Of a stretch of DNA of 64,000 nucleotides, positions 54,411 through 63,670 are shown one piece after another. This DNA is from Pseudanabaena sp. ABRG5-3 (lineage in GTDB: Bacteria; Cyanobacteriota; Cyanobacteriia; Pseudanabaenales; Pseudanabaenaceae). Made by a program: the position numbers and the translations under genes. The first letter of the stretch is position 1; each line of letters begins with the position of its first letter. Location of the stretch: positions 1,116,001 through 1,180,000 of the forward strand of contig NZ_AP017560.1 of NCBI RefSeq assembly GCF_003967015.1, read 5' to 3'. The notes under the pieces were generated by a model, which had not been told where the DNA came from, ran no database searches, and worked only from the letters and a program-made list of their open reading frames with translations.

Positions 54411-54476
54411 GGTCTAATTAAAATCCAGATATCGAACCTGCGGCGCAGGTTTGAGGGATTTATATTTAATTATGCC
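54411..54476. repeat. Palindromic element with TAATTA ends (family C)
   Basis: GGTCTAATTAAAATCC on the left and GGATTTATATTTAATTATGCC on the right are imperfect inverted ends; the centre AACCTGCGGCGCAGGTT is a perfect hairpin. It lies between the divergent chelatase and hflX genes. Confidence 0.6.
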
Positions 54477-54602
54477 TACTTACACAGCAGCAGTCACAAT
54501 TATCAATTATAACGAGTAACGCATATCGAAACTATTTACGGAAAAACCCAAGGACTAAAGGCTCATCAATTAAAGCAATTAGATCGACTCTATCGATCGC
54601 GT

Positions 54603-56198
54603 TTGCCTCAAGATAGCCTCACCACTCCCGAACTAGCTCAACGCCTTGCCGCCGTCAGTGCTGAGCTAAAGGAGTCGATCTGTCTATATATTAATCGCCG
54701 TGGACAGGTGATCCGCGTGGCGATCGGTACGCCCAATCAAACCAAAATCCCACCCTTAGAGTTACCGCGCTATGGTAGCGATCGCCTCAGTGGAATTAGG
54801 TGTATTTGTGCTAGCCCCGACGCTGAGTATCCAAATCCCACCGACTTAACGGCGATGTTGATGCAGCGCCTTGATGCGTTGGTGATTTTGCCAGTACATC
54901 CCAAAGGCTATACCGAGCGTGGCTATTTGGCGCATTTATTACCAGCTACGGATACGGAGCTACCTGAGCAGCAAGAAGCTTGGCGCGTGTCCAAACTGAT
55001 GACGGTAGATGCCCTATCGAAGCAAGATTTCTTAGAGTTAGTGGAAGGGCTAGAAGAAGAATTTAGCCGCAATTTTGCAGGACGTACTACCGACGATAAT
55101 CAAGATCGGGTGGTGCTAGTGGGCTTAATGCACCAAAAAGAGAAATCTGACTCCATGCCTTTTGCGATGATCGAGCTTGGCCAATTGGTGGAAAGTGCAG
55201 GTGGCAAAGTTCTCGATGCTCTTTGGCAAAAGCGAGAACGTCCCCATCCACAAACTGTGCTGGGTGAAGGTAAAGTTTTAGAATTAGCGATCGCTGCCCA
55301 AACAAAAGGCGCAAATCTCGTAGTATTTGATCGCGAACTTACGGCTTCTCAAACTCGTAATATCGAAAGAATGATCGGCTTACGAGTTAGCGATCGCACG
55401 GAAGTGATTCTCGATATTTTTGCTCAACGCGCTCAATCATCGGAAGGGAAGTTACAAGTCGAACTAGCCCAACTGGAATATCGTTTGCCACGCCTCGCAG
55501 GACATGGACAAGCCCTATCCAGACTCGGTGGTGGTATCGGTACTCGCGGACCTGGGGAAACTAAGTTAGAATCCGATCGCCGTGTGATCCAAAAACGGAT
55601 TACCTTCCTTCAACAGCAAGTCAATCATTTGCAAGCACAGCGATCGCGCATTCGCCAAAAACGGATTGATCAAGAAGTGCCGACGGTAGCGATCGTTGGT
55701 TATACCAATGCAGGTAAATCAACTTTATTGAATGCGATGACCAAAGCTGATGTTTATGCTGCCGATAAGTTGTTTGCGACCCTTGACCCCACCACGCGCC
55801 GCCTTACGCTCACAGGTGAAGAGGACAAAATGCACACAGTTCTACTCACCGACACCGTGGGATTCATTCACGAACTTCCCAAATCCCTCGTTGATGCTTT
55901 TCGCGCTACCCTTGAAGAAGTATCGGAAGCCGATGTATTAGTCCATCTCGTTGATGCGTCCCATTCCGCATGGGAAGATCAGCTTAAATCGGTGGATAAA
56001 ATCCTCAAAGATATGCCGATTGCAGTTGGTCCGACTTTATTAGTGTTTAATAAAATCGATGCGGTTGCTGATCCTCATGCCCTCTTAGAGAAATATCCCG
56101 ATGCGATCGCCATTTCTGCCCTGAAGCGTCAAGGCTTTGAGCAAATGAGCAAGGCTTTGTTAAAACTAATCGAATATGCGATCGGAGAGCTATCTTAA
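54603..56198 (+). CDS. hflX: GTPase HflX
   Basis: HflX is a ribosome-associated GTPase that splits or rescues stalled 70S ribosomes. The 531-residue frame from TTG 54603 has the GTPase motifs GYTNAGKSTL, DTVGFIHELP and NKID, preceded by the HflX-specific GGGIGTRGPGETKLESDRR and a coiled coil. Family-like coding extends 26 codons further upstream (ETIYGKTQGLKAHQLKQLDR and LYRSR), up to 54525, with no ATG, GTG or TTG before the previous stop. The true start may be ATC at 54525-54527 or 54603. polA follows 3 bp later. Confidence 0.9.
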   Translation: MPQDSLTTPELAQRLAAVSAELKESICLYINRRGQVIRVAIGTPNQTKIPPLELPRYGSDRLSGIRCICASPDAEYPNPTDLTAMLMQRLDALVILPVHPKGYTERGYLAHLLPATDTELPEQQEAWRVSKLMTVDALSKQDFLELVEGLEEEFSRNFAGRTTDDNQDRVVLVGLMHQKEKSDSMPFAMIELGQLVESAGGKVLDALWQKRERPHPQTVLGEGKVLELAIAAQTKGANLVVFDRELTASQTRNIERMIGLRVSDRTEVILDIFAQRAQSSEGKLQVELAQLEYRLPRLAGHGQALSRLGGGIGTRGPGETKLESDRRVIQKRITFLQQQVNHLQAQRSRIRQKRIDQEVPTVAIVGYTNAGKSTLLNAMTKADVYAADKLFATLDPTTRRLTLTGEEDKMHTVLLTDTVGFIHELPKSLVDAFRATLEEVSEADVLVHLVDASHSAWEDQLKSVDKILKDMPIAVGPTLLVFNKIDAVADPHALLEKYPDAIAISALKRQGFEQMSKALLKLIEYAIGELS

Positions 56199-56201
56199 AA
56201 T

Positions 56202-59054
56202 ATGTCAAGCGAACAAACTCACCCCACATTTCTACTGGTTGACGGACATTCCCTCGCATTTCGCGCCTTTTACGCCTTTGGTAAACATCCCGAAGGCGGT
56301 CTGCGAACCTCGACAGGAATCCCCACCAGTGTTTGTTTTGGCTTCTTGAAGGCATTAATCGAAATGCTCGATCGCGAAAAACCTGCTGCCGTGGCGATCG
56401 CCTTTGACCTTGCTCAGCCCACCTTTCGCCATGAAATCGACGATACTTACAAGGCGAATCGCTCAGAAACCCCTGAGAGCTTTATTCCTGACATTCAGAA
56501 CTTGCAAAAAGTATTAGCAGCAATGAATTTGCCCGCGATTACCCAAGCAGGTTTTGAGGCGGATGATGTCTTGGGAACGCTCTCACAGGCGGCGAGTGCG
56601 GAGGGTTATACAGTAAAGATCCTAAGTGGCGATCGCGATTTATTTCAGCTAATCGATGCCGAAAAGCGCATTTCGGTACTGAACTTAGGACAAAAAGATA
56701 AGATTGTGGAATACCATGCCGATCAAGTGAAAGAGAGGCTCGGTGTATTACCTACGCAGGTTGTGGACTATAAAGCTCTTTGCGGTGACGCTTCCGACAA
56801 TATTCCGGGTGTGCGAGGGATTGGCGAAAAAACGGCGGTTAAATTAATTACGGAATATGGCTCATTAGAGAATGTTTTGGCGGCTTTGCCTAGTATGAAG
56901 GGAGCAGTTAAAACCAAGCTAGAGCAAGGAATTGAAGATGCTAAGCACTCACAATTTATGGCGACAATTAAGACGGATGTGCCGCTTCCTGTAGCGATCG
57001 CTGATTGTAAGTTGACAGGTTTTGATACGGAGCAGTTAATTCCTCTTTTAGAGGAACTGGAGCTAAAGGATTTTATCAAGCGAGTTGATCAGATTCAGGC
57101 GAAGTTGTCGGGGAATTATGAGAAGCCCTCACCCCCAGCCCCTCTCCCACTGGGAGAGGGGAGCAAGACTGATTCCGCGAATCAGGGAAATAGTGAAGAT
57201 GAGGAGTTGTGGTTTGATTTTGCTAAGCAAGAGGAGAATCAAGCGATCGCAGCTACAGCTTCTTTAAAATTAAATGTGCAGATTATTGACACAATTCCTA
57301 AATTAGAGAATTTATGCAAAATCCTGAGTAACAAACAACCGATGGCATGGGATACGGAAACCTCGGCATTAAATCCCTTTGAAGCGGAGTTGGTGGGCAT
57401 TGGTTGCTGTTGGGGAGATTCTATTAGTGAAGTTGCTTATATTCCCTTAAGTCACACTTCAGGGCAAAACCTGCAATGGGAAGAGGTAAGCACGATTCTC
57501 AAACCAATTCTCGAAGATGCTAGTTATCCTAAATATTTGCAAAATGCCAAGTTCGATCGCTTAATGTTTAAGTCCGCAGGGATTGAACTGGCAGGTGTAG
57601 TATTCGATACGATGATTGCGAGCTATGTCATCGATCCCGAAGCTAGTCATAAACTTGACGATCTGGCGATGGAATTATTGCAAATCCGCACCGTTAGCTA
57701 TAAAACCCTCGTTGGCAAACTCAAATCGATCGCGGAAGTCGCGATTCCCTCTGTCGCTCAATATTGCGGCATGGATACCTATATCACCTATCATATTCAA
57801 CCAATTTTAGAAGAGAAATTAAAAGCTGTTCCTAAATTGTGGGAACTGTTCCAAAATTTAGAAATGCCCCTAGAGCCAATTCTCGCGGAAATGGAATGGC
57901 GAGGGATTAGGATTGATAAGGATTATTTGGGTATTTTCTCAAAGGAATTAGAGAAGGACTTAGATGCTTTAGCAATCAAAGCCTATGCCGAAGCGGGACA
58001 AGAGTTTAACCTTAATTCACCCAAGCAATTAAGCGAAATTCTATTAGAGCTTCTCGGCGAAAAGTTCACTAAGAAATCGCGCAAAAGCAAAACAGGCTAC
58101 TCCACCGATGTTGCTGTTCTCAATAAATTAGAAGGCGATCATCCCCTCATTGACACCATTCTCGAAAACCGCACCCTTGCCAAACTTAAATCCACATATG
58201 TTGATGCTCTACCCTCACTGATTCAACCCAAAACTGGGCGCGTGCATACCGATTTCAATCAAACTGTGACTGCCACAGGACGCTTAAGCAGTTCCAATCC
58301 CAATTTGCAAAATATTCCCATTCGTACCGCTTTCAGTAAGCGCATTCGTGCAGGATTTTTGCCCAAGGAAGATTGGATTTTAATGGCTGCCGACTATTCT
58401 CAAATTGAACTGCGGATTCTCGCTCACTTAAGCCAAGAGCCTGAATTAATGCGAGCCTTTAATGCTGGTGAAGATGTGCATACAGTTACTGCTCAATTAC
58501 TTCTAGAAAAAGAAGAAGTGAATAGTGAAGAACGTCGCCTCGCGAAAATTATTAACTACGGTGTGATCTATGGCATGGGAGCGCAGAAGTTTAGCCGTGA
58601 TATTGGTGTGCCTGTAAAACAAGCCAAGCAATTCATTGACAAATTTAATCAGCGATACGAACGCATCTTTACCTATATGCAAAGTGTGGAAGTGGAAGCG
58701 GAACGGGATGGCTATGTGCAAACTGTGCTAGGCAGAAGACGCTATTTTCGCAATCTCAAAGAGATGGGCGGCTATCAAAAAGCAGCCCTGTTGCGATCGG
58801 CGGTAAATGCACCGATACAGGGAACTAGCGCTGACATTGTGAAACTTGCGATGCTAAAAGTGCATGATCTTCTCAAAGACTATCAAGCAAAATTGCTGCT
58901 GCAAGTCCACGATGAATTAGTCTTTGAGGTTCCCCCCGATGAAGTGGCGGAATTGCAACCGAAAATCAAATTAGCAATGGAAACAGCTTTAGAGCTTTCA
59001 GTAAAGCTAGAAGTAGACATACACACTGGTAAAAATTGGATGGAGGCAAAGTAA
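56202..59054 (+). CDS. polA: DNA polymerase I
   Basis: The 950-residue protein has a 5' nuclease domain (about 1-300, LLVDGHSLAFRAFYAF, GDRDLFQL, GDASDNIPGV). A 3'-5' proofreading domain (about 345-540) has its acidic motifs DTETSAL, NAKFD and YCGMD, so it looks active. The polymerase domain (about 560-950) has DYSQIELRILAHL, KIINYGVIYGMG and QVHDELVFE. Between the nuclease and proofreading domains, residues about 309-321 (SPPAPLPLGEG) are encoded by a common cyanobacterial palindromic repeat inserted in frame. It follows hflX by 3 bp. Confidence 0.97.
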   Translation: MSSEQTHPTFLLVDGHSLAFRAFYAFGKHPEGGLRTSTGIPTSVCFGFLKALIEMLDREKPAAVAIAFDLAQPTFRHEIDDTYKANRSETPESFIPDIQNLQKVLAAMNLPAITQAGFEADDVLGTLSQAASAEGYTVKILSGDRDLFQLIDAEKRISVLNLGQKDKIVEYHADQVKERLGVLPTQVVDYKALCGDASDNIPGVRGIGEKTAVKLITEYGSLENVLAALPSMKGAVKTKLEQGIEDAKHSQFMATIKTDVPLPVAIADCKLTGFDTEQLIPLLEELELKDFIKRVDQIQAKLSGNYEKPSPPAPLPLGEGSKTDSANQGNSEDEELWFDFAKQEENQAIAATASLKLNVQIIDTIPKLENLCKILSNKQPMAWDTETSALNPFEAELVGIGCCWGDSISEVAYIPLSHTSGQNLQWEEVSTILKPILEDASYPKYLQNAKFDRLMFKSAGIELAGVVFDTMIASYVIDPEASHKLDDLAMELLQIRTVSYKTLVGKLKSIAEVAIPSVAQYCGMDTYITYHIQPILEEKLKAVPKLWELFQNLEMPLEPILAEMEWRGIRIDKDYLGIFSKELEKDLDALAIKAYAEAGQEFNLNSPKQLSEILLELLGEKFTKKSRKSKTGYSTDVAVLNKLEGDHPLIDTILENRTLAKLKSTYVDALPSLIQPKTGRVHTDFNQTVTATGRLSSSNPNLQNIPIRTAFSKRIRAGFLPKEDWILMAADYSQIELRILAHLSQEPELMRAFNAGEDVHTVTAQLLLEKEEVNSEERRLAKIINYGVIYGMGAQKFSRDIGVPVKQAKQFIDKFNQRYERIFTYMQSVEVEAERDGYVQTVLGRRRYFRNLKEMGGYQKAALLRSAVNAPIQGTSADIVKLAMLKVHDLLKDYQAKLLLQVHDELVFEVPPDEVAELQPKIKLAMETALELSVKLEVDIHTGKNWMEAK
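57126..57167. repeat. Intragenic palindromic repeat in polA
   Basis: CCCTCACCCCCAGCCCCTCT then CCCACTGGGAGAGGGGAG is a cyanobacterial intergenic repeat known from its spurious translation PHPQPLSHWERG. Here it lies in frame within the linker between nuclease and proofreading domains. Confidence 0.85.
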
Positions 59055-59062
59055 TTTAATCG

Positions 59063-59474
59063 CCAATTCAAGGATGAAATGCAACACCTAGAGATCTTTG
59101 CGTAAAAAGACAGAGATTGGACATTGGGAAAGTGATACTGTAATTGGCTGCAATCATATGGGTGTAGTCGTTACACATGTTGGCAAAGCCTCGAAGTACT
59201 TACTTGCTGGACTAGCTAAAGACAAGACAATAGCAGAAATAAATAGAGTGACAATCAATATCATTCATGGGAACGTGGATTGAATGAACATGCTAATGGA
59301 TTGATTAGAGAGTTCTATCCCAAAAGTACAAACTTCAAAATCGTGAAAGAAGAGAACTTTCAGAAAGTGGTGAATTTGATCAATCACAGACCGAGAAAAT
59401 CTCTTGACTATCTTACTCCTTACGAAGTATTCTTTGCTTCATCAGATACCGTTGCATTTCATCCTTAGAATTGG
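59063..59474 (+). mobile_element. IS30-family element with internal deletion
   Basis: Inverted ends CCAATTC(T)AAGGATGAAATGCAAC lie at 59063-59085 and, complemented, at 59451-59474. Between them are two pieces of an IS30 transposase: KKTEIGHWESDTVIGCNH up to IAEINRVTINI, then, in another frame, HSWERGLNEHANGLIREFYP and the C-terminal NHRPRKSLDYLTPYEVFF. The middle part, with the second catalytic Asp (DNGKEF in the family), is deleted and the frame shifts at the joint. It can no longer move by itself. No clear target duplication was found. The left end is 8 bp past the polA stop. Confidence 0.85.
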
Positions 59475-59963
59475 TGAATTAATACTTTTTAGCTCGATCA
59501 CATCCCCCTTGTGATAATTAATAATCCGCCAATCACCTGTTTCAGTTTTGCGGAATAGCTCGATCTTGATCGCATCTACACTGACTAAAACATATTCTTG
59601 CAAACTGGGATTGCGGCGGTACATTTTAAATTTGTTACCGCGATCGTAGGCTTCTGTGCTGGGGGATAAGACTTCAACGATCAGACAAGGATAGGTAATG
59701 TATTGGGTTGTAGTCCTATCGCGATCGCGTAGAGTCTCTGGAAGAGAATCGTCACAGGTCACACTGATATCAGGATAGACGTACTTCGTCTCGCCTACAA
59801 TGCTTACTCGACAATCAGAATTAAGGGTTTTACAGCCGCTTCCACGCAGATGAGTTTTAAGTAGAGTCAGAAAGTTTCCCGCAATATCCCCATGATCGAT
59901 CGTGCCACCACTCATCGCATAAACTTCACCATTGATGTACTCATGGCATTCTAATTGTTGTTC
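59442..59963 (-). pseudogene. Truncated Uma2-family endonuclease gene
   Basis: The frame reads EQQLECHEYINGEVYAMSGG and onward through YPDISVTCDDSLPETL, LIVEVLSPSTEAYDRGNKF and KMYRR, the PD-(D/E)xK core of Uma2 (DUF820). The family's first 20-30 residues are missing; upstream DNA belongs to an antitoxin relic. The C-terminal residues MKCNGI and the stop come from the IS30 end, so the native tail is also lost. The catalytic Asp and Glu remain. An ATG at complement 59913-59915 still gives a 157-residue frame. Confidence 0.75.
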
Positions 59964-60055
59964 CTCCCATCAGAAAAATCAATATCTTCATCAGACATTG
60001 CATCCAATCTCGCCAAATCAGTTTCAGACTTGTTCAAAATAGACTTGTTGTTCAT
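59951..60055 (-). pseudogene. N-terminal relic of a BrnA-like antitoxin gene
   Basis: The minus strand reads MNNKSILNKSETDLARLDAM then SDEDIDFSDG and soon stops. The pattern NKSxTDLxRLDAMSDEDIDxSD is typical of the start of BrnA-type antitoxins. The rest of the gene and any toxin are missing. It overlaps the end of the hsdM pseudogene in another frame and joins uma2 directly on the other side, consistent with deletions at both ends. Confidence 0.55.
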
Positions 60056-60883
60056 AAATCCGATCCTCCACTCCAAATAACAAATTTCCGCCGCCACAGG
60101 TATAGTCATAAATTTTCAAAAGGCGATCGCTATCCTCAATCTTTGAGGCAATAATCTCCGCAATCAACCCAATCACATCATCAGACGTATACTGTTCCCC
60201 CGCCGTCTCCGCCGAGATATCCGCCCATCGCCGCTTAATATGCTCCTCTAAAGTCGTAATTGCCGAGTTATCAAAGGGCTTTAGTTTAGGTCAATCCCAC
60301 TCCATTCCTTTGTATAGCCCAACAAAACTTTTTTCGCCTTTAGCTTCGCAATCACTCCCTTGATATCGAGAAACTTCTCGCCATCTGTCGCCTCAACACC
60401 CAATAAATCCCTAGTTTCTCCATCAAAACCATGCAAATAAGCCTCAAAGTCAATATCAAAGGATTTATCATTCTGGCAGATATCCTTCAAGGTCTGATTC
60501 TTCTCAAAAATAAACTTGTTATAGCAATGTAAGAGATAGCTAGGACAAATCAAAACCCAAATAAGTGAAGGCGGCACGAAGTGCCGCCTTCACTTATTTG
60601 GGTTTTATGTCCTAAGCAAAACTTACATTGCTATATAGCCCTGACCGCGATCTTGAATTAGTGTCATCCGATCCTCTGCATCCAGATCCGCCAACTCCGC
60701 CTCCCCAATTTCGGCAGTTAGTTCATCCAGCATCCTAATCAAACGGCTTTCGATCATCACCAAAGCAAAAAAAGGCATCATGTAAGACGGCTATTCTGAC
60801 TCCTTAATCCCACAGCCCCGCAGTAGATCCGCCGTTGCCCAGATCCTTGATTCGTATTGAAGAATGTTATTGTTATCAGTCAT
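60024..60883 (-). pseudogene. hsdM: Type I restriction methylase gene hsdM, multiply broken
   Basis: Read on the minus strand from ATG at complement 60881-60883, the HsdM N terminus is clear: MTDNNNILQYESRIWATADL then LLRGCGIKESE. Lesions in order: TAG at 60791-60793 where a Trp is expected; a MITE at 60520-60635; a 5-bp tandem duplication (TTTAG twice, about 60280-60289) that shifts the frame; and loss of everything after SAM motif I (IYDYTCGGGNLLFGVED). The last residues run into an antitoxin relic. Without lesions it reads PSYMMPFFALVMIESRLIRM, QGYNKFIFEKNQTLKDICQN and EEHIKRRWADISAETAGEQY. The specificity and restriction subunits are absent. Confidence 0.88.
60520..60635. mobile_element. 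112-bp MITE with TA duplication, inserted in hsdM (family B, complete)
   Basis: The element is 60522-60633, with perfect ends TAGCAATGTAAG/CTTACATTGCTA and TA on both sides (60520-60521 and 60634-60635). Inside are the GGACA/TGTCC blocks and the AAAACCCAA palindrome tipped GCAC-GAA-GTGC. Removing it with one TA restores the hsdM frame QGYNKFIF exactly. TA duplication points to an IS630/Tc1-mariner transposase as the parent. Confidence 0.9.
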
Positions 60884-60980
60884 GCAAAATTTTTTAGCTA
60901 CAGCTTTTGAAAGTATAGTAGCTACAAGCCACCAAGAAAGATTCGCCCAAAAAAATTCGATTAGCTAAACATCCAAAAGT

Positions 60981-61844
60981 ATGACTGCTCAGTTTCATCA
61001 TGTCCCCGTCCTTGCCGAACCAACGATCACTGGTTTAGAAATCGTTGCAGGTGGCGCATATCTCGATTGCACCGTGGGTGGTGGTGGGCATAGTGCCTTA
61101 ATTTTGCAAGCGGCGGAGAATGTGAGTTTAGTGGGAATCGATCGCGATGAAATGGCGATCGCTGCGGCTAGCGAAAACCTCAAAGATTATGTCAATCAAG
61201 TCAGCTTTTGGCGGGGCAACTTTTGTGAATATAAACCCGCAGCAGATTTGAAATTTGATGGAATTTTGGCAGACTTAGGCGTGAGTTCCACCCAATTTGA
61301 TGTGGCAGAGCGCGGTTTTAGCTTTCGTGAAGCTGGTGATCTCGATATGCGGATGGATAATCGCCAAACCCTCACAGCCGCCGAAATTGTTAATCATTAT
61401 CAAGAAAAAGAACTTGCGGATATCTTTTTTAAACTTGGTGAAGAAAGACTTTCGCGAAGAATTGCGCGACAAATTGTCGAAAAACGTCCCTTTAAAACTA
61501 CCTTAGAACTGGCTAATGCGATCGCCGCATGTGTTCCTGCTAGCTATCGTCATGGCAGAATTCACCCTGCCACGCGCACCTTTCAAGCTTTACGCATCGC
61601 CGTCAATCGCGAATTAGAAAGTCTCGAAAAATGGCTAGCTGTTGCCCCTAATTGGTTAACAACTGGCGGCAAAATTGCGGTGATTACCTTCCATAGTTTG
61701 GAAGATCGCATTGTCAAACATACTTTCCGCGAAGACGATCGCCTCCAAGTAATCACCAAAAAAGTGATCATCGCCACCGATGAAGAAATTCGCACCAATC
61801 CGCGATCGCGATCGGCAAAGTTACGGATTGCTCAAAAGAAATAA
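60981..61844 (+). CDS. rsmH: 16S rRNA (cytosine(1402)-N(4))-methyltransferase
   Basis: RsmH methylates C1402 in the decoding centre of 16S rRNA. The 287-residue protein shows [15 protein letters not shown], the SAM motif [36 protein letters not shown] and SF, and the C-terminal [17 protein letters not shown] and [15 protein letters not shown]. Unlike in many bacteria it is not in the division/cell-wall cluster. It stands alone after the gene graveyard and ends in a hairpin. Confidence 0.97.
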   Translation: MTAQFHHVPVLAEPTITGLEIVAGGAYLDCTVGGGGHSALILQAAENVSLVGIDRDEMAIAAASENLKDYVNQVSFWRGNFCEYKPAADLKFDGILADLGVSSTQFDVAERGFSFREAGDLDMRMDNRQTLTAAEIVNHYQEKELADIFFKLGEERLSRRIARQIVEKRPFKTTLELANAIAACVPASYRHGRIHPATRTFQALRIAVNRELESLEKWLAVAPNWLTTGGKIAVITFHSLEDRIVKHTFREDDRLQVITKKVIIATDEEIRTNPRSRSAKLRIAQKK

Positions 61845-61884
61845 GCAATAAAAAAGCGGTGCAAAGCACCGCTTTTTTATTGCT
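61844..61884. terminator. Shared terminator of convergent rsmH and porin genes
   Basis: A perfect 19-bp stem with an AAA loop and a GC-AAA-GC tip starts in the rsmH stop codon; T6 and A6 runs lie in the two arms. It lies 10 bp past the porin stop in the other direction. Confidence 0.85.
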
Positions 61885-61894
61885 ATATCGATTT

Positions 61895-63670
61895 CTAGAA
61901 GGTGAACGTGGTACGAATCACACCAACAGTTGCTGTACCATTACGAGCATCACTACCTTGGTTGAATACAAAGAATACACCAGGAGTAATGGTGATATTT
62001 TTTGATACAGGGATACGATAGAAGGCTTCCAGTTGGTAAGGAGTATTAGGACTAGTCAACCCTACGAAACCAGCAGGAAGAGCAATAGCCCCTGAACTTG
62101 CACTGGTAGTAAATAGTGGCTGACCAAAGGAAATAGCTGCCAAGTCACCTTCGCTGAACAAGTCTTTGCCAGATAGAGAAGCTAACCAGCTAGTATTGGT
62201 TGTGGAAACAGCAGTTGCGCCAGTACTACCGACAATACCATCAATGAAAGTCCAAGAGCCCCAAGCATTGAAGGTAAATTGCTTGGTGATGTCCCAAATC
62301 ACACTACCAACAACGGTATTACTCTTGAATCCAGTAGCAGCTAGTCCGGGAGCTATAGGACCTAGAGGGACGGAATCTGCGTTTAATCCTGAATTAAGCC
62401 CTTCACCTATGGTGTATGCATTAGCATAACCAATACCAAAGGTGAGGTTATCAGCAGGCTTGAGAACAAACTGAGCCGCAATCTTGGTGTCACCACCAGT
62501 TACACCACCAGAACCAGTTGCAGCAGCATTGGATGCACTATAAGCAGCTTGGAAATTAACTTTGTCTGAGATCTTCCAATCAAAACCTGCAACTGCTAAA
62601 CCAGTCGCTCCACCAGCAGAAGCGATGCGGATTAAAGGACTGAAACGACCGAAGCGAGAGATTGTAGCTTGGCTATCGCTTTCGAGAGGGTTCAAAGGAT
62701 TGAGAATATCTTCTATTTGACCAATGGGAGCGATGTAAGCGGTGAAATTATCGCCAATTGGGAACTTGTAGGACAAGCGATTGATTTCAAAAGTGTTGGG
62801 TGTCGATTCACTATCAAAGGATAAGCGGCTAGAGCTAGGAACACCTAACCCATTGATGACAGGAGCAGCAGCAGTACCACTGATAGTACCAGCAATGTTA
62901 GGAGTATTGCTTGCCTGCAAACGAGTTCTCAACAAGTCCTTACCAGTAAAGCTGGTGTCTAAGTTTAAGCGAACGCGATAGCTAAAAATGGTGTTAGTTC
63001 TATCGGTTCCGCCGTTAGGAAGGAGAGTGCCGTTGTTACCAACGATACCGTCAGAAGCAGCAGCTAGACCGAAGATTGCTTCGCCGCGTAGTTTGGTAGT
63101 AGTAGAGAATTGTTGAGCTTCGAGCTTAGCAACCTTGGCATCAAGGGCATCTACACGACCACGAAGAGTTGCAAGTTCAGCAGCGAATTCTTCTTGAAGC
63201 TTTTGTAGAGTTGCAAGATCTTCCTTGCTAACCTTGTCAGCGAGACCTGCGGAAATAATTTCGTTGATTTTGTCTAAACAAGCATTCAAACCTGCGGCAA
63301 ATTCATAGCGGCTGGTTGCTTGTTTACCACGGAAAGTGCGATCGGGATAGCCCGCAATACATTGATAGCGTTCAACTAGAGACTGTAGTGCAATGAATGC
63401 CCAGTCATTAGATCTAACATCACTAAGTTGTGATACTGATGTAACATTTTGAGCTACAGCATTAGGAGTCAACTGAAGATTATTGACAAGGATATCAGAG
63501 TTGATAGAGCGAATAACATCTGATGTATTTACATTACTATCCACTTTGCCAGAAGAAGCTTGAGCCTCGGCGTTAGCAGAAGCACTAATAATAAGAGATG
63601 ATGCAGCAACTGTAGCCGACACCACCACTGGTGCAAGAAAACTATAATCTCTATTTAAAATTTTAGACAT
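61895..63670 (-). CDS. SLH-domain outer-membrane porin (iron-uptake porin/Som type)
   Basis: The 591-residue protein has a signal peptide (about 12-35, ending ANAEA). An SLH domain follows at about 80-140 (LSDVRSNDWAFIALQSLVER, GYPDRTFRGKQATSRYEFAA), which binds the peptidoglycan-linked polysaccharide. A coiled coil comes next (ATLRGRVDALDAKVAKLEAQ), then a beta barrel ending in Phe (VGVIRTTFTF) as outer-membrane proteins do. Cyanobacterial members conduct small solutes and iron. Transport of iron here is inferred from the family. It is monocistronic, with a long AT-rich upstream region. Confidence 0.92.
   Translation of the reverse strand: MSKILNRDYSFLAPVVVSATVAASSLIISASANAEAQASSGKVDSNVNTSDVIRSINSDILVNNLQLTPNAVAQNVTSVSQLSDVRSNDWAFIALQSLVERYQCIAGYPDRTFRGKQATSRYEFAAGLNACLDKINEIISAGLADKVSKEDLATLQKLQEEFAAELATLRGRVDALDAKVAKLEAQQFSTTTKLRGEAIFGLAAASDGIVGNNGTLLPNGGTDRTNTIFSYRVRLNLDTSFTGKDLLRTRLQASNTPNIAGTISGTAAAPVINGLGVPSSSRLSFDSESTPNTFEINRLSYKFPIGDNFTAYIAPIGQIEDILNPLNPLESDSQATISRFGRFSPLIRIASAGGATGLAVAGFDWKISDKVNFQAAYSASNAAATGSGGVTGGDTKIAAQFVLKPADNLTFGIGYANAYTIGEGLNSGLNADSVPLGPIAPGLAATGFKSNTVVGSVIWDITKQFTFNAWGSWTFIDGIVGSTGATAVSTTNTSWLASLSGKDLFSEGDLAAISFGQPLFTTSASSGAIALPAGFVGLTSPNTPYQLEAFYRIPVSKNITITPGVFFVFNQGSDARNGTATVGVIRTTFTF

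Noticed and set aside
59098-59468. Two small IS30 frames as separate genes
   Set aside because: They are the two halves of one transposase, shifted in frame by an internal deletion and enclosed by one pair of inverted ends.
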